This document shows, one piece after another, positions 13,423 through 25,129 of a stretch of DNA of 64,000 nucleotides (positions are counted from its first letter, which is position 1; each line of letters opens with the position of its first letter). This DNA comes from Nymphaea colorata (lineage: Eukaryota; Streptophyta; Magnoliopsida; Nymphaeales; Nymphaeaceae): NCBI RefSeq assembly GCF_008831285.2, contig NC_045148.1:19213002-19277001 (forward strand), read 5' to 3'. The position numbers and the translations under genes are program-made. Under the pieces are notes generated by a model. It ran no database searches and was not told the DNA's origin. It saw only the letters and a list, made by a program, of their open reading frames with translations.

Positions 13423-15687
13423 AGGTTCAAGAACTATATGGTTCGAAACAACATTCCAAAAGTTGTCAAAAATCATTTTTCATACTTAAAATATTTCAAG
13501 ACTTTACATGTTAAAATTGGGAGTTGAAAAGCTTGTCAAAATTCTAGACAATGTCTAGTTCATCTAGAAGTTTGTGTTCTTTGTAAAAAAAACATAAAAA
13601 AGGAAAGACTTTTGCAAAATGAGAAAATTTTCAAAATTAAGGTTGCAAAAGTTTCATAAAATGAAGAAAGATTTGACATGCAAAAGTTGTGAGCTTAGAA
13701 AACTCATGAAAGTTAAGAACTTTAAAAAATTATAAATAGCTTTAACATGTCAAGAAAAGTTTACATTGAAAAATCTGTGAAATTACGTAAAAAGTTTAAC
13801 ATGATTGTGAAAGAGTTTTGAAAAACAATAAAGCATTTATAAAGTTTAGCAAAATTTTAAATAATGCAAAAATTTCACCAAAAAAAAAAAAACATTAAAA
13901 AAGTGCTTGCTATCAAATGCCAAAACAATTGTCACAAAATTGAGCAATTTTTTTTTAGAAATGACACTTGCAAAAGTTTCAAAAATTGAAAAATGTGCTA
14001 TGCATTCGAAATTTTGAAAATTTTAAGTTTTCACTTGTGAAAGTTGTGACCTTATAAAACATGTGAAAACCATGAAATTTTAAAACACCTTTTCAAAAAG
14101 TGCTAGATTTCAAAATCAGCAAAAAGTGTCAAAATTCAGTAATTTTATGATTTGAAAATCACACTTGCAAAATTTTCACAAGTTGGAGAACATGGCAAGT
14201 TTTGGACGTTTGCAAATTTAAAGATTTTGCTTGTGAAAGCTATGAGTTCATGAAACTTATGAAAGTCATGAGATGTGCCAAGATTAAAAGAAGTTTGAAA
14301 GTGTCCAAAAAAGTTTGTTTGAAAGTAGTCAAATACATTAAAAATGTTCTTTTCCTTTATATTTTATAAAACAAAAAAGAACAAAAAAATTCACCAAAGA
14401 TTTGCAAAAAAAATGCTAACTAGGAAAAAACAAAACACTATCCAAAATGTCTTAGAAGTGCATAAAGTTTATGAGTTAAAACCATACTAGTAAAATTTTA
14501 AAAAATAAAAAATTATGTTAAACTTAAGAAAAGACTTTATTTATGAAACATCTAAGCGCACAAAAAATTTGTGAAAGTTGTGATTTTTGTTTCAAACAAT
14601 GCAAAAATTTTACCGAAAACATCTAAAAATGTTTTAAAAAGTGTTACCTAATGAAGGCCGAAATCATTGTCAAAATCAATCAAAAAAGGTAAAGAAATAT
14701 ATGCTCCTAATGAAGGCCGAAATCATTTTAAAAATTTGTGAAATTATGTAAAAAGTTTGCCACCATTGTAAAATATCTAAGAAATGAAAGAGTTTTGTAA
14801 AACAATAAAGCATTTATAAAGTTTACAAAAATTTTAAATAGTGCAAAAATTTCACAAAAAAACATTAAAAAAATGCTTGTTTTCAAATGCCGAAACAATT
14901 GTCATAAAATTGAGCAATTTTTTTATTTTGAAAGGATGAACTTGCAAAGGCTTCGAAAATTGAAAAATGTGCAATGCATTTGAAATTTTGAAAATTTCAA
15001 GATTTCGCTTGTGAAAGTTGTGACCTTTCAAAATCAGCAAAAAAATGTCAAAATCCAGTAATTTTATGATTTGAAAATCATACTTGCAAAATTTTCACAA
15101 CTTGAAGAACATGATAAGTTTTGGAAGTTTGCAAATTTAAAGATTGTGCTTGTGAAAGTTGCGAGTTCATGAAACATATGAAAGTCATGAGATATGCCAA
15201 AAGTAAAAGAAATGTGAAAGTGTCTAGAAAAGTTTGTTTAAAAGTAGACAAATAGATTAAAAAGTTTGTACCTTTATATTTTATAAAATAAAAAAGAACA
15301 AAAAAAAATTCACCAAAGATTTTCAAAAGAAATGCTAACTTAGAAGAAAACAAAACAATTTCCAAAATGTCTTAGAAGTGCATAAACTTTATGAGTTAAA
15401 ACCATACTTGTGAAATTTTCAAAAATTAAAAACTGTGTTAAACTTTAGAATTTTTTAAGACTTTATATATGAAACACCTAATAGCACAAAAATTTGTGAA
15501 AATTGTGATTTTTGTTTCAAATAATGCAAAAAATTCATCGAAAACGTTTAGAAATGTGTTACCTTATAAAGGCCGAAATCATTGTCAAAATCATTCAAAA
15601 AAGTTCAAGAACTACATGGTTCAAAACAACACTTGAAAAGCTCACAAAAATCTTTTTCATACTTTAAAAATTTCAAGACTTTGCATG

Positions 15688-16016
15688 AATGACTAATTGA
15701 GGAAGTAAAGGGAAGAATGAAATCAAATCAATGAGGGTTGGTCCTCACTGGGAACTTGAGTAAGGAGTAGATCCTTGTGGGGTTTTCTAGAGCAAAATTT
15801 GGAAGTTCCCCTTATTTGGTATAACTGCTTAAGACGGATGAGAGGAAACCTTCACGTCCGATTTTTTTTCTTTTTTTTTGGGGGGGAAGATCCTATAGGA
15901 ACCTATCCCAATTTTTCTTTTGCTAGGCCCATAGCTAAAAAACCTACTTTCTTACGATTATGAGGTTCATTCGAATATGAAATCCAATCCCGGAAATACA
16001 GTATCCCACTTTTTTG
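15688..16016 (+). pseudogene. rpoC1: Plastid rpoC1 fragment inserted in the nucleus (NUPT): 3' intron end plus start of exon 2
   Basis: From about 15914 the + frame reads FSFARPIAKKPTFLRL, a stop, then GSFEYEIQSRKYSIPLF. This is the start of exon 2 of the plastid RNA polymerase beta' subunit. The preceding 220 bases fit the 3' end of its group II intron, with the hairpin-like GACGGATGAGAGG...CACGTCCGA near 15833-15862. One Arg codon has become TGA and one Trp has become Arg. The fragment sits cleanly inside a unit of the AT-rich array. Array sequence stops after TTTGCATG and resumes at TAAAAGTTGAGAGC with no visible loss, compared with the intact copies near 13512 and 18291. It is non-functional. 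Confidence 0.85.
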
Positions 16017-16616
16017 TAAAAGTTGAGAGCTACAAAGCTTGTCAAAATTTTCAACCATTTCATCTAAAAGGTTTGTATTCCTACAAAAAAGGGGAAGACG
16101 TTTGTAAAACGAGAAAATTTTCAAAACAATGATTGCAAAATTCTAAAAAAATGAAGAAAAATTTTACATGCAAAAGTTGTGAATTTAGAACACCTATGAA
16201 AGTTGTGAGTATTATAAAATTAGAAATAGCTTTAAAACGTCTAGAAAAGTTTACAGTGAAATCTGTGAAATTGCTTACTAAGAACATGAAAAGCTTTTGT
16301 AAAACAATAAAGCATTTATAAAGTTTAGCAAAATTTAAATAATGCAAAAATTTCACACAAAAACATTAAAAGAATGCTAGTTTTCAAATGCCAAAACAAT
16401 TGTCATAAAATTGAACAAATTTTTTTATTTCCAAATAACGCTGCAAAAGTTTCAAAAATTGAAGAACGTTCTATGTTTTTTATTTTTGAAATTTTGAAAA
16501 TTTCAAGACTTCGCTTGTGACCTAATAAAACAGTTGAAGATCATGACTTTTAAAACATGTCTTCAAGAAGTGCTAGCTTTTATAATCAGCAAAACCTGCC
16601 AAAATTCAGTAATTCT

Positions 16617-17821
16617 GGTAGTGTTTGATGGTCAAGAATTTTCCTGTAGCTCAGGAAATAAAATTCAAATTTTCAAAGTATTTCTGGTTTATCAAACACG
16701 GAATTTTTTTTTTTTTACCGTTAACGTGAAAATCAAAAACATATTTCCAGAATTTTTTTTGGAGTTGTTGGGAATGATTGTGGAAGGAGGGAGGAGGGAG
16801 GAGGGAAGGAGGCGGAGGTGGAAGAAGGGAAGGAGGGGGCAGGAAGAAGGGAAGGAGGGAGGAGGAAAGGGGAAGGAGGGAGGAGGGAGGAGGAAAGGTG
16901 AAGGAGGGAGGAGGAAGAAAGGGAAGAAGGGAAGGAGGCGGAGGTGGAAGAAGGGAAGGAGGGAGGAGGAAGAAAGGAAGGAGGGAGGAGGAAGAAAGGG
17001 AAGGAGGGAGGAGGCGGAGGCGGAAGAAGGGAAGGAGGCGGAGGGGGAGGCAGAAGAAGGGAAGGAGGGAGGAGGAAGAAGGGAAGGAGGGAGGAGGAAG
17101 AAAGGGAAGAAGGGAAGGAGGAAGGAGGGAGGAGGAAGAAAGGGAAGAAGGGAAGGAGGAAGGAGGGAGGAGGAAGAAAGGGAAGAAGGGAAGGAGGCGG
17201 AGGCGAAAGAAGGGAAGGGGGAAGGAGGGGAGGAAGAAAGGGAAGGAGGGAGGAGGGAAGGAGGCGAAGGCGGAAGAAGGGAAGGAGGAAGAAGGGAAGG
17301 AGGGAGGAGGGAAGGAGGCGGAGGCGGAAGAAGGGAAGGAGGAAGAAGGGAAGGGGAGGAGGGAAGGAGGCGGAGGCGGAAGAAGGGAAGGAGGAAGAAA
17401 GGAGGGAGGAGGAAGAAGGAGGAAGGGAAGGGAGGCCGAGAAAGAGGGAGGAGGAAAAAGGGAAAGAGGGTGGTGGAAGAAGGAGGAAGGGAAGGAAGGC
17501 CGAGGAAGAGGGAGGAAGAAGAAGGGAAAGAGGGTGGAGGAAGAAGGAAAAAGAAACCCAAAGGCATTCCCCGCCGTCTTCGTCTTTGGCTACTGGTTTC
17601 CCCGCCACGGATCCTCCACTTTGGCTGCTGCTTTCCCATTTCCACCGATTCTTCCTCCCTCGCCATCAAACGCAGAAATTTGTTTCCAGAAAAATAATTC
17701 CAAGATAACAAACACAACATAGTTTTGAAAATGTAGAATTTTATTTCTCAAAAACCAATTCCAAAAATAAATTTCTGGAAACTTCTTTCCAGAAACATAT
17801 TTCTGGCCATCAAACGCTACC
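16617..17821. mobile_element. Non-autonomous DNA transposon (1.2 kb, TIRs, 3-bp target duplication)
   Basis: The ends are inverted repeats: GGTAGTGTTTGATGGTCA on the left and the complement of GGTAGCGTTTGATGGCCA on the right. TCT flanks both sides (16614-16616 and 17822-17824). Comparison with intact array units shows that the host sequence CAGTAATTNTATGATTTG is split here. The 3-bp duplication and GG-starting ends suggest a PIF/Harbinger-like element, although TCT is not the usual TTA/TAA target. No transposase is present. The interior carries a 770-bp purine tract and a GC-rich segment (17560-17670). A second internal CATCAAACGC near 17664 repeats the end motif, hinting at nested or rearranged ends. 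Confidence 0.75.
16783..17548 (+). repeat. Long purine-only (G/A) minisatellite
   Basis: About 770 bases contain almost only G and A on the + strand, built from variants of GGAAGGAGG, GAGGAAGAA and GGCGGAGGCGGAAGAAGG. The unit structure is irregular, with 12-40-bp higher-order repeats. The tract lies wholly inside the transposon at 16617-17821. All six frames stay open for hundreds of codons only because purine runs lack most stop codons. Mirror-symmetric purine tracts of this kind can adopt triplex DNA. Confidence 0.9.
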
Positions 17822-19256
17822 TCTATGATTTGGGAATCACAAGTCAAACAGTGCAAAGAATTTCATGAAATATTTTTCAAAAAAAATGTTAACTTTGAAA
17901 ACCCATGTCAAAATATCTTAAAAGTGCAGAAAGTTTACGAGTTAAAACCATACTTATGAAATTTTCAAAATTTTAAAACCGTGTTAAGCTTTTAAAATTT
18001 TTAAGACTTTATTTATGAAACATTTAAGCGAACAAAACTTGTGAAAGTTGTGAATTTTGCAAACTAAAAATAGTTTGAAAGGGCAAAGTTTTGTAAAATC
18101 AAAGAAATTTCAAATAGTGCAACAGTTTCACCGACAACATTTAAAAATGTGTTAAAATGTGTTACCTTATAAAAGCCAAAGCCATTGTCAAAATCACTCG
18201 AAAAGTTCAAGAACTATATGGTTTGAAACAACATTCCAAAAGTTGTCAAAATCATTTTTCATACTTCAAAAATTCCAAGACTTTACATGTTAAAGCTGGG
18301 AGTTGCAAAGCTTGTCAAAGTTGTAAACTATGTCAAGTTCATCTAAAAGTTTATCTTCCTTGTAAAAAAACATTAAAAAAAAAGACTGCTGCAAAACAAA
18401 AAAAAAATAAAAATGGAGATTGCAAAAGTTTCAAAAAATGAAGAAAAATTTGACATGCAAAAGTTGTGAGCTTAGAAAACTCATGAAAGTTGCAAGTTTT
18501 ATAAAATGATAAATAGCTTTAACATGTCTAGAAAAGTTTACATTGAAATTTGTGAAATTATGTAAAAAGTTTGTTGTCATTGTAAAATGTCTAAGAAATG
18601 AAAGAGTTTTGTAAAACAATAAAGCATTTATAAAGTTTAGCATAATTTTAAATAGTGCAAAAAATTCGCAAAAAAAAAACATTAAAAAAGTGCTAGCTTT
18701 CAAATGCCAAAACAATTGTCACAACATTGAGCAATTTTTTAATTTTGAAATGACACTTGCAAAAACTTCAAAAATTGAAGAATGTTCTATGTTTTTGAAA
18801 TTTTAAAAATTTCAAGATTTCGCTTGTGAAAGTTGTGACCTTATATAACATGTGAAAATCATTGGAAACATGTTTTCAAAAAGTGCTAGCTTTCAAAATC
18901 AGCAAAAAATGACAAAATCCAATAACCTTATGATTCAAAAATCACACTTGCAAAATTTTCACAGGTTGGAGAACATGATAAGTTTTGGACGTTTCCAAAT
19001 TTAAAGATTTTGCTTGTGACAGTTGTGAGTTCATGAAACTTATGAAAGTCATGTGATATGCTGAAAGTAGAAGAAATTTGAAAGAGTCTAGACAAGTTTG
19101 TTTGAAAGTAGTCAAATACATTTAAAAGTTTGTAGCCTTTATATTTTGTAAAACAAAAAAGAACAACAAATTTCAATCTCCAAAAAAAATACTAACTTTC
19201 AAAAAAACAAAACAATTTTCAAGATGCCTTAGAAGTGCAAAAAGTTTATGAGTAGC

Positions 19257-22200
19257 CTTTGGTCTTTGGTCATTGTTTTGGACAAGTTAAAATATGCCCA
19301 GACCCAGAATTAAATATTTCAATCAGATCTGAAGAATAGAATTATGCAAGTTGAAAACTAGAGCCTATCTTTTCTATTTTTTTTACAGTTGTACAAGAGC
19401 AAAATCTACAGTAAAGCATGCAACAACTCAGAAACAAACAAAAACATACAAACAAACTTTTAACAAAGCTAATAAATTTAAAAAAGAAAAAGAGAACTAG
19501 CACTTACCTGTCTACTAGCAACTCCTTTCTTATAAAATAAGAGCAACTTTCCACTTGATTACACCACAACATCTGAAAATGACCAAACCAATATACCCAT
19601 CTTGATCACATAGAGAATACTCATTCAATGCGCATCAGCACAAAAGCAATCTAGTGGCCTGGAAGAAGTATAGGCATGACATTTTAAACCTCTAAGGAAC
19701 TTGCAGAAGTTAGATGTAATCAAAATCATAAAGCATCGCCAAGATAGAAGCAACATGACTCTCACCATGTGCTCTGACATATGTCTATAATAAACTACAC
19801 AATTTCTACATCTATATCACATATATTTTCCTTTAAAAGTTTTTGCTTGTGACACTTTTTTCTGATGCGTAGAGTTACCTGTGATACATCTAGGTTTAGT
19901 CTTGTGATTGTAGAAGGCCATTATCAAGGTAAGATTTGCATTCAGGATGATAAATCAGATTGCATGGGACCAGCAACATCCAATAGTTCAATGCAGATAA
20001 ACCTGTATCACATTTGAGCAACAAAGTCAGCCTTACTCATTCTCAAATATTTCATACATTTCATAAAAATTAGTGTACATGTTAAACTTCCATCCAATCT
20101 ATCCCAACGTTTATTATGCATGTGACGGTTCAAACCGATAATCTCTTGAGCTAGTGCCATAACATAACTGTAAGTGCAAAGTGTTACAAATACACTGCCC
20201 CTTGAGCTAGTTATGTGTGCATATGTTAGAAAAACAAACACATGGATGGAAAATATCTGTCAATAACATAAAAAATAACCATTAAGGTCTTCCAGTAAAT
20301 TTCACCTTCATTTGCCTTTATTGGGAAGGAAAAAATAACAATTAAATAAAATCACCTCTAGGACATGAGAGCAGATAATTTCCTAGATATGTCTCTCTTG
20401 GCACCAAATAAGCCAAAAAAGTTTTGTAAAAGCATAAAAGAAAAGCCAAAGTCCAAGAATTGATACCAGATGACATGTGCAACATAACGAGTGCACTCAT
20501 GCAACTAATTTCATTGTGTATCACGTAGGCTATAGGCTGATAACCTTGTATCTTGAAATATTGCACCAGAAAACCATAAACCATCGTATAGATATGGCCT
20601 ACTTAATTTACATACGGCTGAATACACTAACCATTAACAAAAACACTATTCATTTTAGCATTTGATTATTCAACCAAGATGGAAGACAAGATTCAAAATT
20701 TAGCACTTAAGCAAATGGAAAGCTGTTGTATATTCCATTTGGAAAAACTATAACTATTGCACCACCAGTCCTTCACCACTTCCTGCAGGACCAATCAACT
20801 CAGTCAAACAGATTGTATGCCACCAAATAGTGTTTTTATCTAAGTCTTTTAATGTCATATTAAGATGGCTATCAAGGTATTCCTTGTCAACCCTTTCTTC
20901 CATAAGCTGGAGTCACTCTGAATGGAGAGGGCAAAGGAAGACAAATAAATCTAAGTTACATTGATTTATCATTGCTGTCACGTGTGAACTAATACTCTAG
21001 ATAACTACATAAAAGCCATCAAAATACAACAATGCATTGCTTATTGAAATTTTCATGTGAGGATCTTATTGAATGCACCAGCTAGATTTTATAATGATAC
21101 TATCGACTTTTTCGTTTTAAAACACCAATTCTTCCATTCATTAGAATCATGCTTTGTCAATTTTCTTTTGCTTTCAAACAATAAGCCCTGAATTTCATTG
21201 GAGGCATTTGCTTATCAAATTTGCTTTATGGACTCATTGTGTTCCAAAATCAGTACATCATATGCATCCATCATATTCACAGTAAGAAAAACTTGTAACA
21301 ACCTCAGCTATTTCTCACTGTTCTAAATCTTTAACATCAAGTTCTCTTGAAAATTCAACATGGATGTGCTTCTTGAAAATGCAAACTTCACTGCTCTTCA
21401 AGATTTTGAAGTGCTCAATAAGAATGTCTACTTCTAACCATTAATTCTCATAGAACTGCATGTCTCATTCCGATCAAATTTACTGTCCTTAGTTCACCCG
21501 CAAGCAAACAAAAGGCCTCATGAGTGAAAATTCATCGTCACATTCAACAAACCATTGCAACTTCAAATTACTTGTTGCTTTTCGGGATACATAGATGATA
21601 ATCCAAGAACATGGCTTCGAATCTCTAATTCTACTTGCAGACTATTATCGAACTGAGGAAGGGTGCAAAAGACCTCAAAGCAAGACTAGCACAGTACAAG
21701 AATAGTGTACGGTGTGTGTGACAGCACTTGGGAAGTAGTGGCCAAGATTCATCCATGAAAGAAGGCATATACGCACAATAAAAGGGTAAAAGAAAGCCTT
21801 AGAAGAGCGTGGTTTCAGCGACAGTCAGATAAAATTTTCATTCATGGGAAAGCTGCCTAGCATAACAACACATTAATGGAAAAATATGAAAATAACGTCA
21901 GATCAGATGAAAGTTATAAGATACAGGAGAAATACACGACAAACAAAGGGAATCAAATACAAAAATCAGCCAAGATGGAAAGGTTCAAGATCGAAAGCGA
22001 TGAAGGAACGATAAAAGAAAAGAACGGCTAAACAACATAAATAAGATAGAAAAGGGGCGGGCAGTGGTTTGGGTCAGAAGGAAAGAAGGAATACATGAGC
22101 GATACCAGAAAATCACACTACTCGATAGATGCAAAGAAGGTGAACGTCTGATGCTTGAGAAGGTTTAAGGCTGCCGATCGGACGATCTTGGAAGGGCTTC

Positions 22201-23859
22201 GTTGTTGCGAGAGATTGGACAACAGATTCCTGGGATTCGCAAACCCAAGGAACCCAGCAATGGGGTCTCTGAAGGCGGAAAGGTTCGCCGCATTCTACCG
22301 GCTGCTCTGCCTCTACTTGAAACATATGGTACCCTGCATCCTCCTCCTTCAAAACTTCATTACTGGCAGAAACCACAAGCCCCACGCATGCGACCGATCC
22401 CTTTGAAAACCCAGCGTCGAAACGCAAGAGACATACAAAGAGAGCGAGCGAGAGCGAGAGCGAGAGAGAGAGAGAGCGCACTTGACTAGAGAGAACGAAG
22501 TCCCATAATTGTTTTACCCGCGAAACGTACGAAACCGCCATTTGAACTTCGATATAAAAATGGAGTCCGTCCAAAAAAAAAAAAAAAAAGGGAAACCGCA
22601 CGAAGTTTTGGAGAGGGAAAGGCGGTTAAGTCAAAACTAACGTGTTAATAACTGAAATTTAAAATTGAAACCAAAATCAATGAATACGTTGACAAAAAAA
22701 TCGATAGAGAAATAATACTTAAAATTTGAATTTGATTTTTTATTCTTTAAAATATTTTCCAATCGCCTTGCTCTTTAGACTTCACATTCGATGATATTGC
22801 TCATGTTTGATATGAATTAGATGGAATGGACGGCGATAGCGTTGTCCAAATCAAATTCTGAAAATGAATTAGATATAGTTTTGCGGATAAAAGAAACTGA
22901 CGTTATTAATTTCCAAAGCCTGATAATCAAAATTGTATTTGTCGGTTTTTATTATCCAAAGCAAAATAAAAATATTAAAATAATATCACAACAACAACAC
23001 TGCATGATAACTCAAAAAGATTGAACGTTTTATAAACAGAGCACGTAAAATGAAAAGTTCGAAATATTAACTTTGATGAAATTGAACAACTTATAAAGTT
23101 CACAAGTTATATACGTACAAAAAAGGACTTACGAAGCACGCGAAAACTACTATCTCCTAAATTCCAACTGCTAAATTTTAATTTAATTCTTAAAACTCAA
23201 ATCCTAAAGCTGTTAGATTTCCAATTCGTTTTTTTAATTAAAAATATTAAAATAACACTTAAAATTACTAATCTAATGCAATTCTCAGGTGTCGGTGCGA
23301 CGAGTTTGTTACGTATTAATTATCCTTCAAAAGTTAGAAAGGTCTGACTTTAATGTATTATTTTTTATTGATTTTTTTCTTAGGAAAATTTTAGATTTGT
23401 TCAAATTTTCTGTTTGGTTTAAAATAATTCTCATTCAATTTTTTCCTTTTTGCCAAGATTATCTCCACCAAATGGACGAAACTTCAAAACTTTCACTGTC
23501 TCCTAGTAAGTACGTCCAGGAAGTAATAAAGTACGTTTAGGAAGTAACTTTACCCCTTGATGTGATTCGAATTGCAGCATTCTTCCTCGTGAAGATTCCA
23601 AATGAAAACATTCTTCTTCATAAATCTGACGATCTCAGATCGAAATCGAAGAAAAACATTTCATATCAGTAATAAGATCGCGTAGAAAGAAATCATACCA
23701 AGTTAGATCTCACAAAAATCTCTTGTCATCACTTCATGAAAAAATCTCTGGAAAACAGAAAAAAGAACCCAAGCTACTTGAATTATTTGAACTATTTCAT
23801 GATTCGGGACAACATGACCAGCATATAACGAGCTTCCAAAATCCGGATAAACATAGTAC
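19257..23859. other. Intergenic region without a recognisable gene
   Basis: The stretch is AT-rich. The segment 22110-22500 is richer in GC and on the minus strand starts with a CT-repeat leader (22440-22490), like a plant 5' UTR. The minus frame there (162 codons) resembles no family I know. A GA/CT microsatellite lies at about 22437-22478. The rest shows only short random open frames. Confidence 0.5.
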
Positions 23860-25075
23860 GTAGGATAACAAATTAATGACCAACTTTCCTTATAAGAGGA
23901 TGCCAAATTAAAAATTCTCTTCGATAAGCTTTTGGTAAAAAAATCAGCAACTTGATTGTTGGTTAAAATGTATTTAGTACCAAGTTGCTTTTGAGCTACT
24001 TTCTCTCGTATTGAATGTGCTTGCTTCGGTTATGAAACACTGGATTTGCAGTCATATAAAGAGAGTTCTTATTATCACAATGTAAAACCAAAGATAATAT
24101 GAATTCTCATATCCTTCATTAAGAATTGCATCCATGTAAGTTCTACTGTCATTGACACCATTGCTCTATACACTAAATCTGGCTACACTGTTTTGTTTCT
24201 TGGCATTTTAAGAGATATAATTAACACAAAGAAAGACACGAAATCCTATGGTAGATGCCTAGTTTGGAAGCATCCTATCCAATTAGATTGTAAAAAAACA
24301 TGTAGATCAATAGTACTTTGCATCAATATTTTTAGTCCCATATGTATAGATTCTTTAATATATTTCAAAATTCTTTTGACCATTTGATAATGAATCTGAA
24401 GTGGCTCATGCATAAATTAGCTAACATAATTGATACCAAAAAAGATATTTGGTTGTGTTAGAGTCAAATATTGTAAGGAACCAACGATATGCCTCTAAAG
24501 AGTAGGATTGTCAAATTTTGCTGTTTGGCTTGTAGTCCTCCATCTTTAGCATTTCAAGAACATCTTTAGCATACTAGTTTGACATAAGAAAATTTCTTTT
24601 GCTGTCCAAGTCACATCAACTCCTAAAAAATAACTCAACCTACCATGGTCTTTAACATGAAACTCCTTGCAAAAAGCATCAACTAAACTTTGCAAAAGTG
24701 TAGAACAATTTTCTGTTAAGATCATATCATCCACATATACAAAGAACACAAGAGATTTTGAATTTTTATGCAATTTGAACATAGAAGGATCAGCCATGCT
24801 TGTAGCAAATCCATGATGAAGATGAAAACTACTCAATCTAGCATACCAATCTCGCGACCCTGCAATTTACAAACATATCTAGGTTTCATTTTATCTTCAT
24901 ACCCAGGAAGTTGTCTCATGTATAAGTCCTCATGAATGGCGCCATGTAAGAAGGCATTCTTAATATCTAGCTGCCTTATTTTCCACCATCTAATAGTGGC
25001 AATAGAGGAAACCATCCTAACAGTTGTAGGTCAGACCACTGGAAAAAAAGTTTCGTGGAAATCTATGTTCAACAT
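23860..25075 (-). mobile_element. Decayed Ty1/copia pol fragment (reverse transcriptase and RNase H)
   Basis: Read on the minus strand from 25075 downward, several broken frames give copia reverse-transcriptase landmarks: [12 protein letters not shown] (about 24960), the catalytic FVYVDDMILTE (about 24730) and SYFLGVDVTW (about 24620). RNase H remnants follow near 24040-24200, including CDNKNSLY-like and HNRSKHIQYE-like text, and ADFFTKSLSKRIFNLASS appears near 23900. Stops and frameshifts separate the pieces. No LTRs, primer site or gag were found, so this is a truncated relic. It differs clearly in sequence from the complete copia element at 40559-46103. Confidence 0.8.
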
Positions 25076-25129
25076 GATTCTCTAAAATTTTGGTATCTTC
25101 ATCATGATATATATATATATATATATGAG
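25076..25129. repeat. (AT)n microsatellite between two relics
   Basis: An uninterrupted AT run of about 20 bases (around 25107-25127) separates the copia relic from the rpl2 relic. It probably marks or arose at the junction. Confidence 0.7.

Larger units (their letters stand above)
13423..19256. repeat. AT-rich long-period tandem array (about 1.0-1.25-kb unit)
   Basis: The same ordered set of landmarks recurs about four times. Landmarks include GTTCAAGAACTAYATGGTT, ACAATAAAGCATTTATAAAG, AACAATTGTCAYAAAATTGA, TCAAAATCAGCAAAAA and CTTAGAAGTGCA. Approximate copies are 13423-14690, 14728-15595 (lacks its start), 15596-18180 (interrupted by two insertions) and 18190-19256. Within each unit a shorter theme, GTGAAAGTTGTGA, recurs every 100-200 bp, so the unit probably grew from a smaller repeat. 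There is no long open frame and no LTR or terminal inverted repeat. The array looks like satellite-like or amplified non-coding DNA. Confidence 0.8.

Noticed and set aside
16534-17722. Several open frames of 250-390 codons on both strands in the purine tract
   Set aside because: They are repeats of Gly/Glu/Arg/Lys on one strand and Pro/Ser/Leu on the other, in every frame. Purine-only DNA lacks most stop codons, so the openness carries no coding signal.
13423-19256. Regular repeats considered as a CRISPR array
   Set aside because: Units are about 1 kb, diverged and without constant short repeats and unique spacers; the genome is a plant nucleus.
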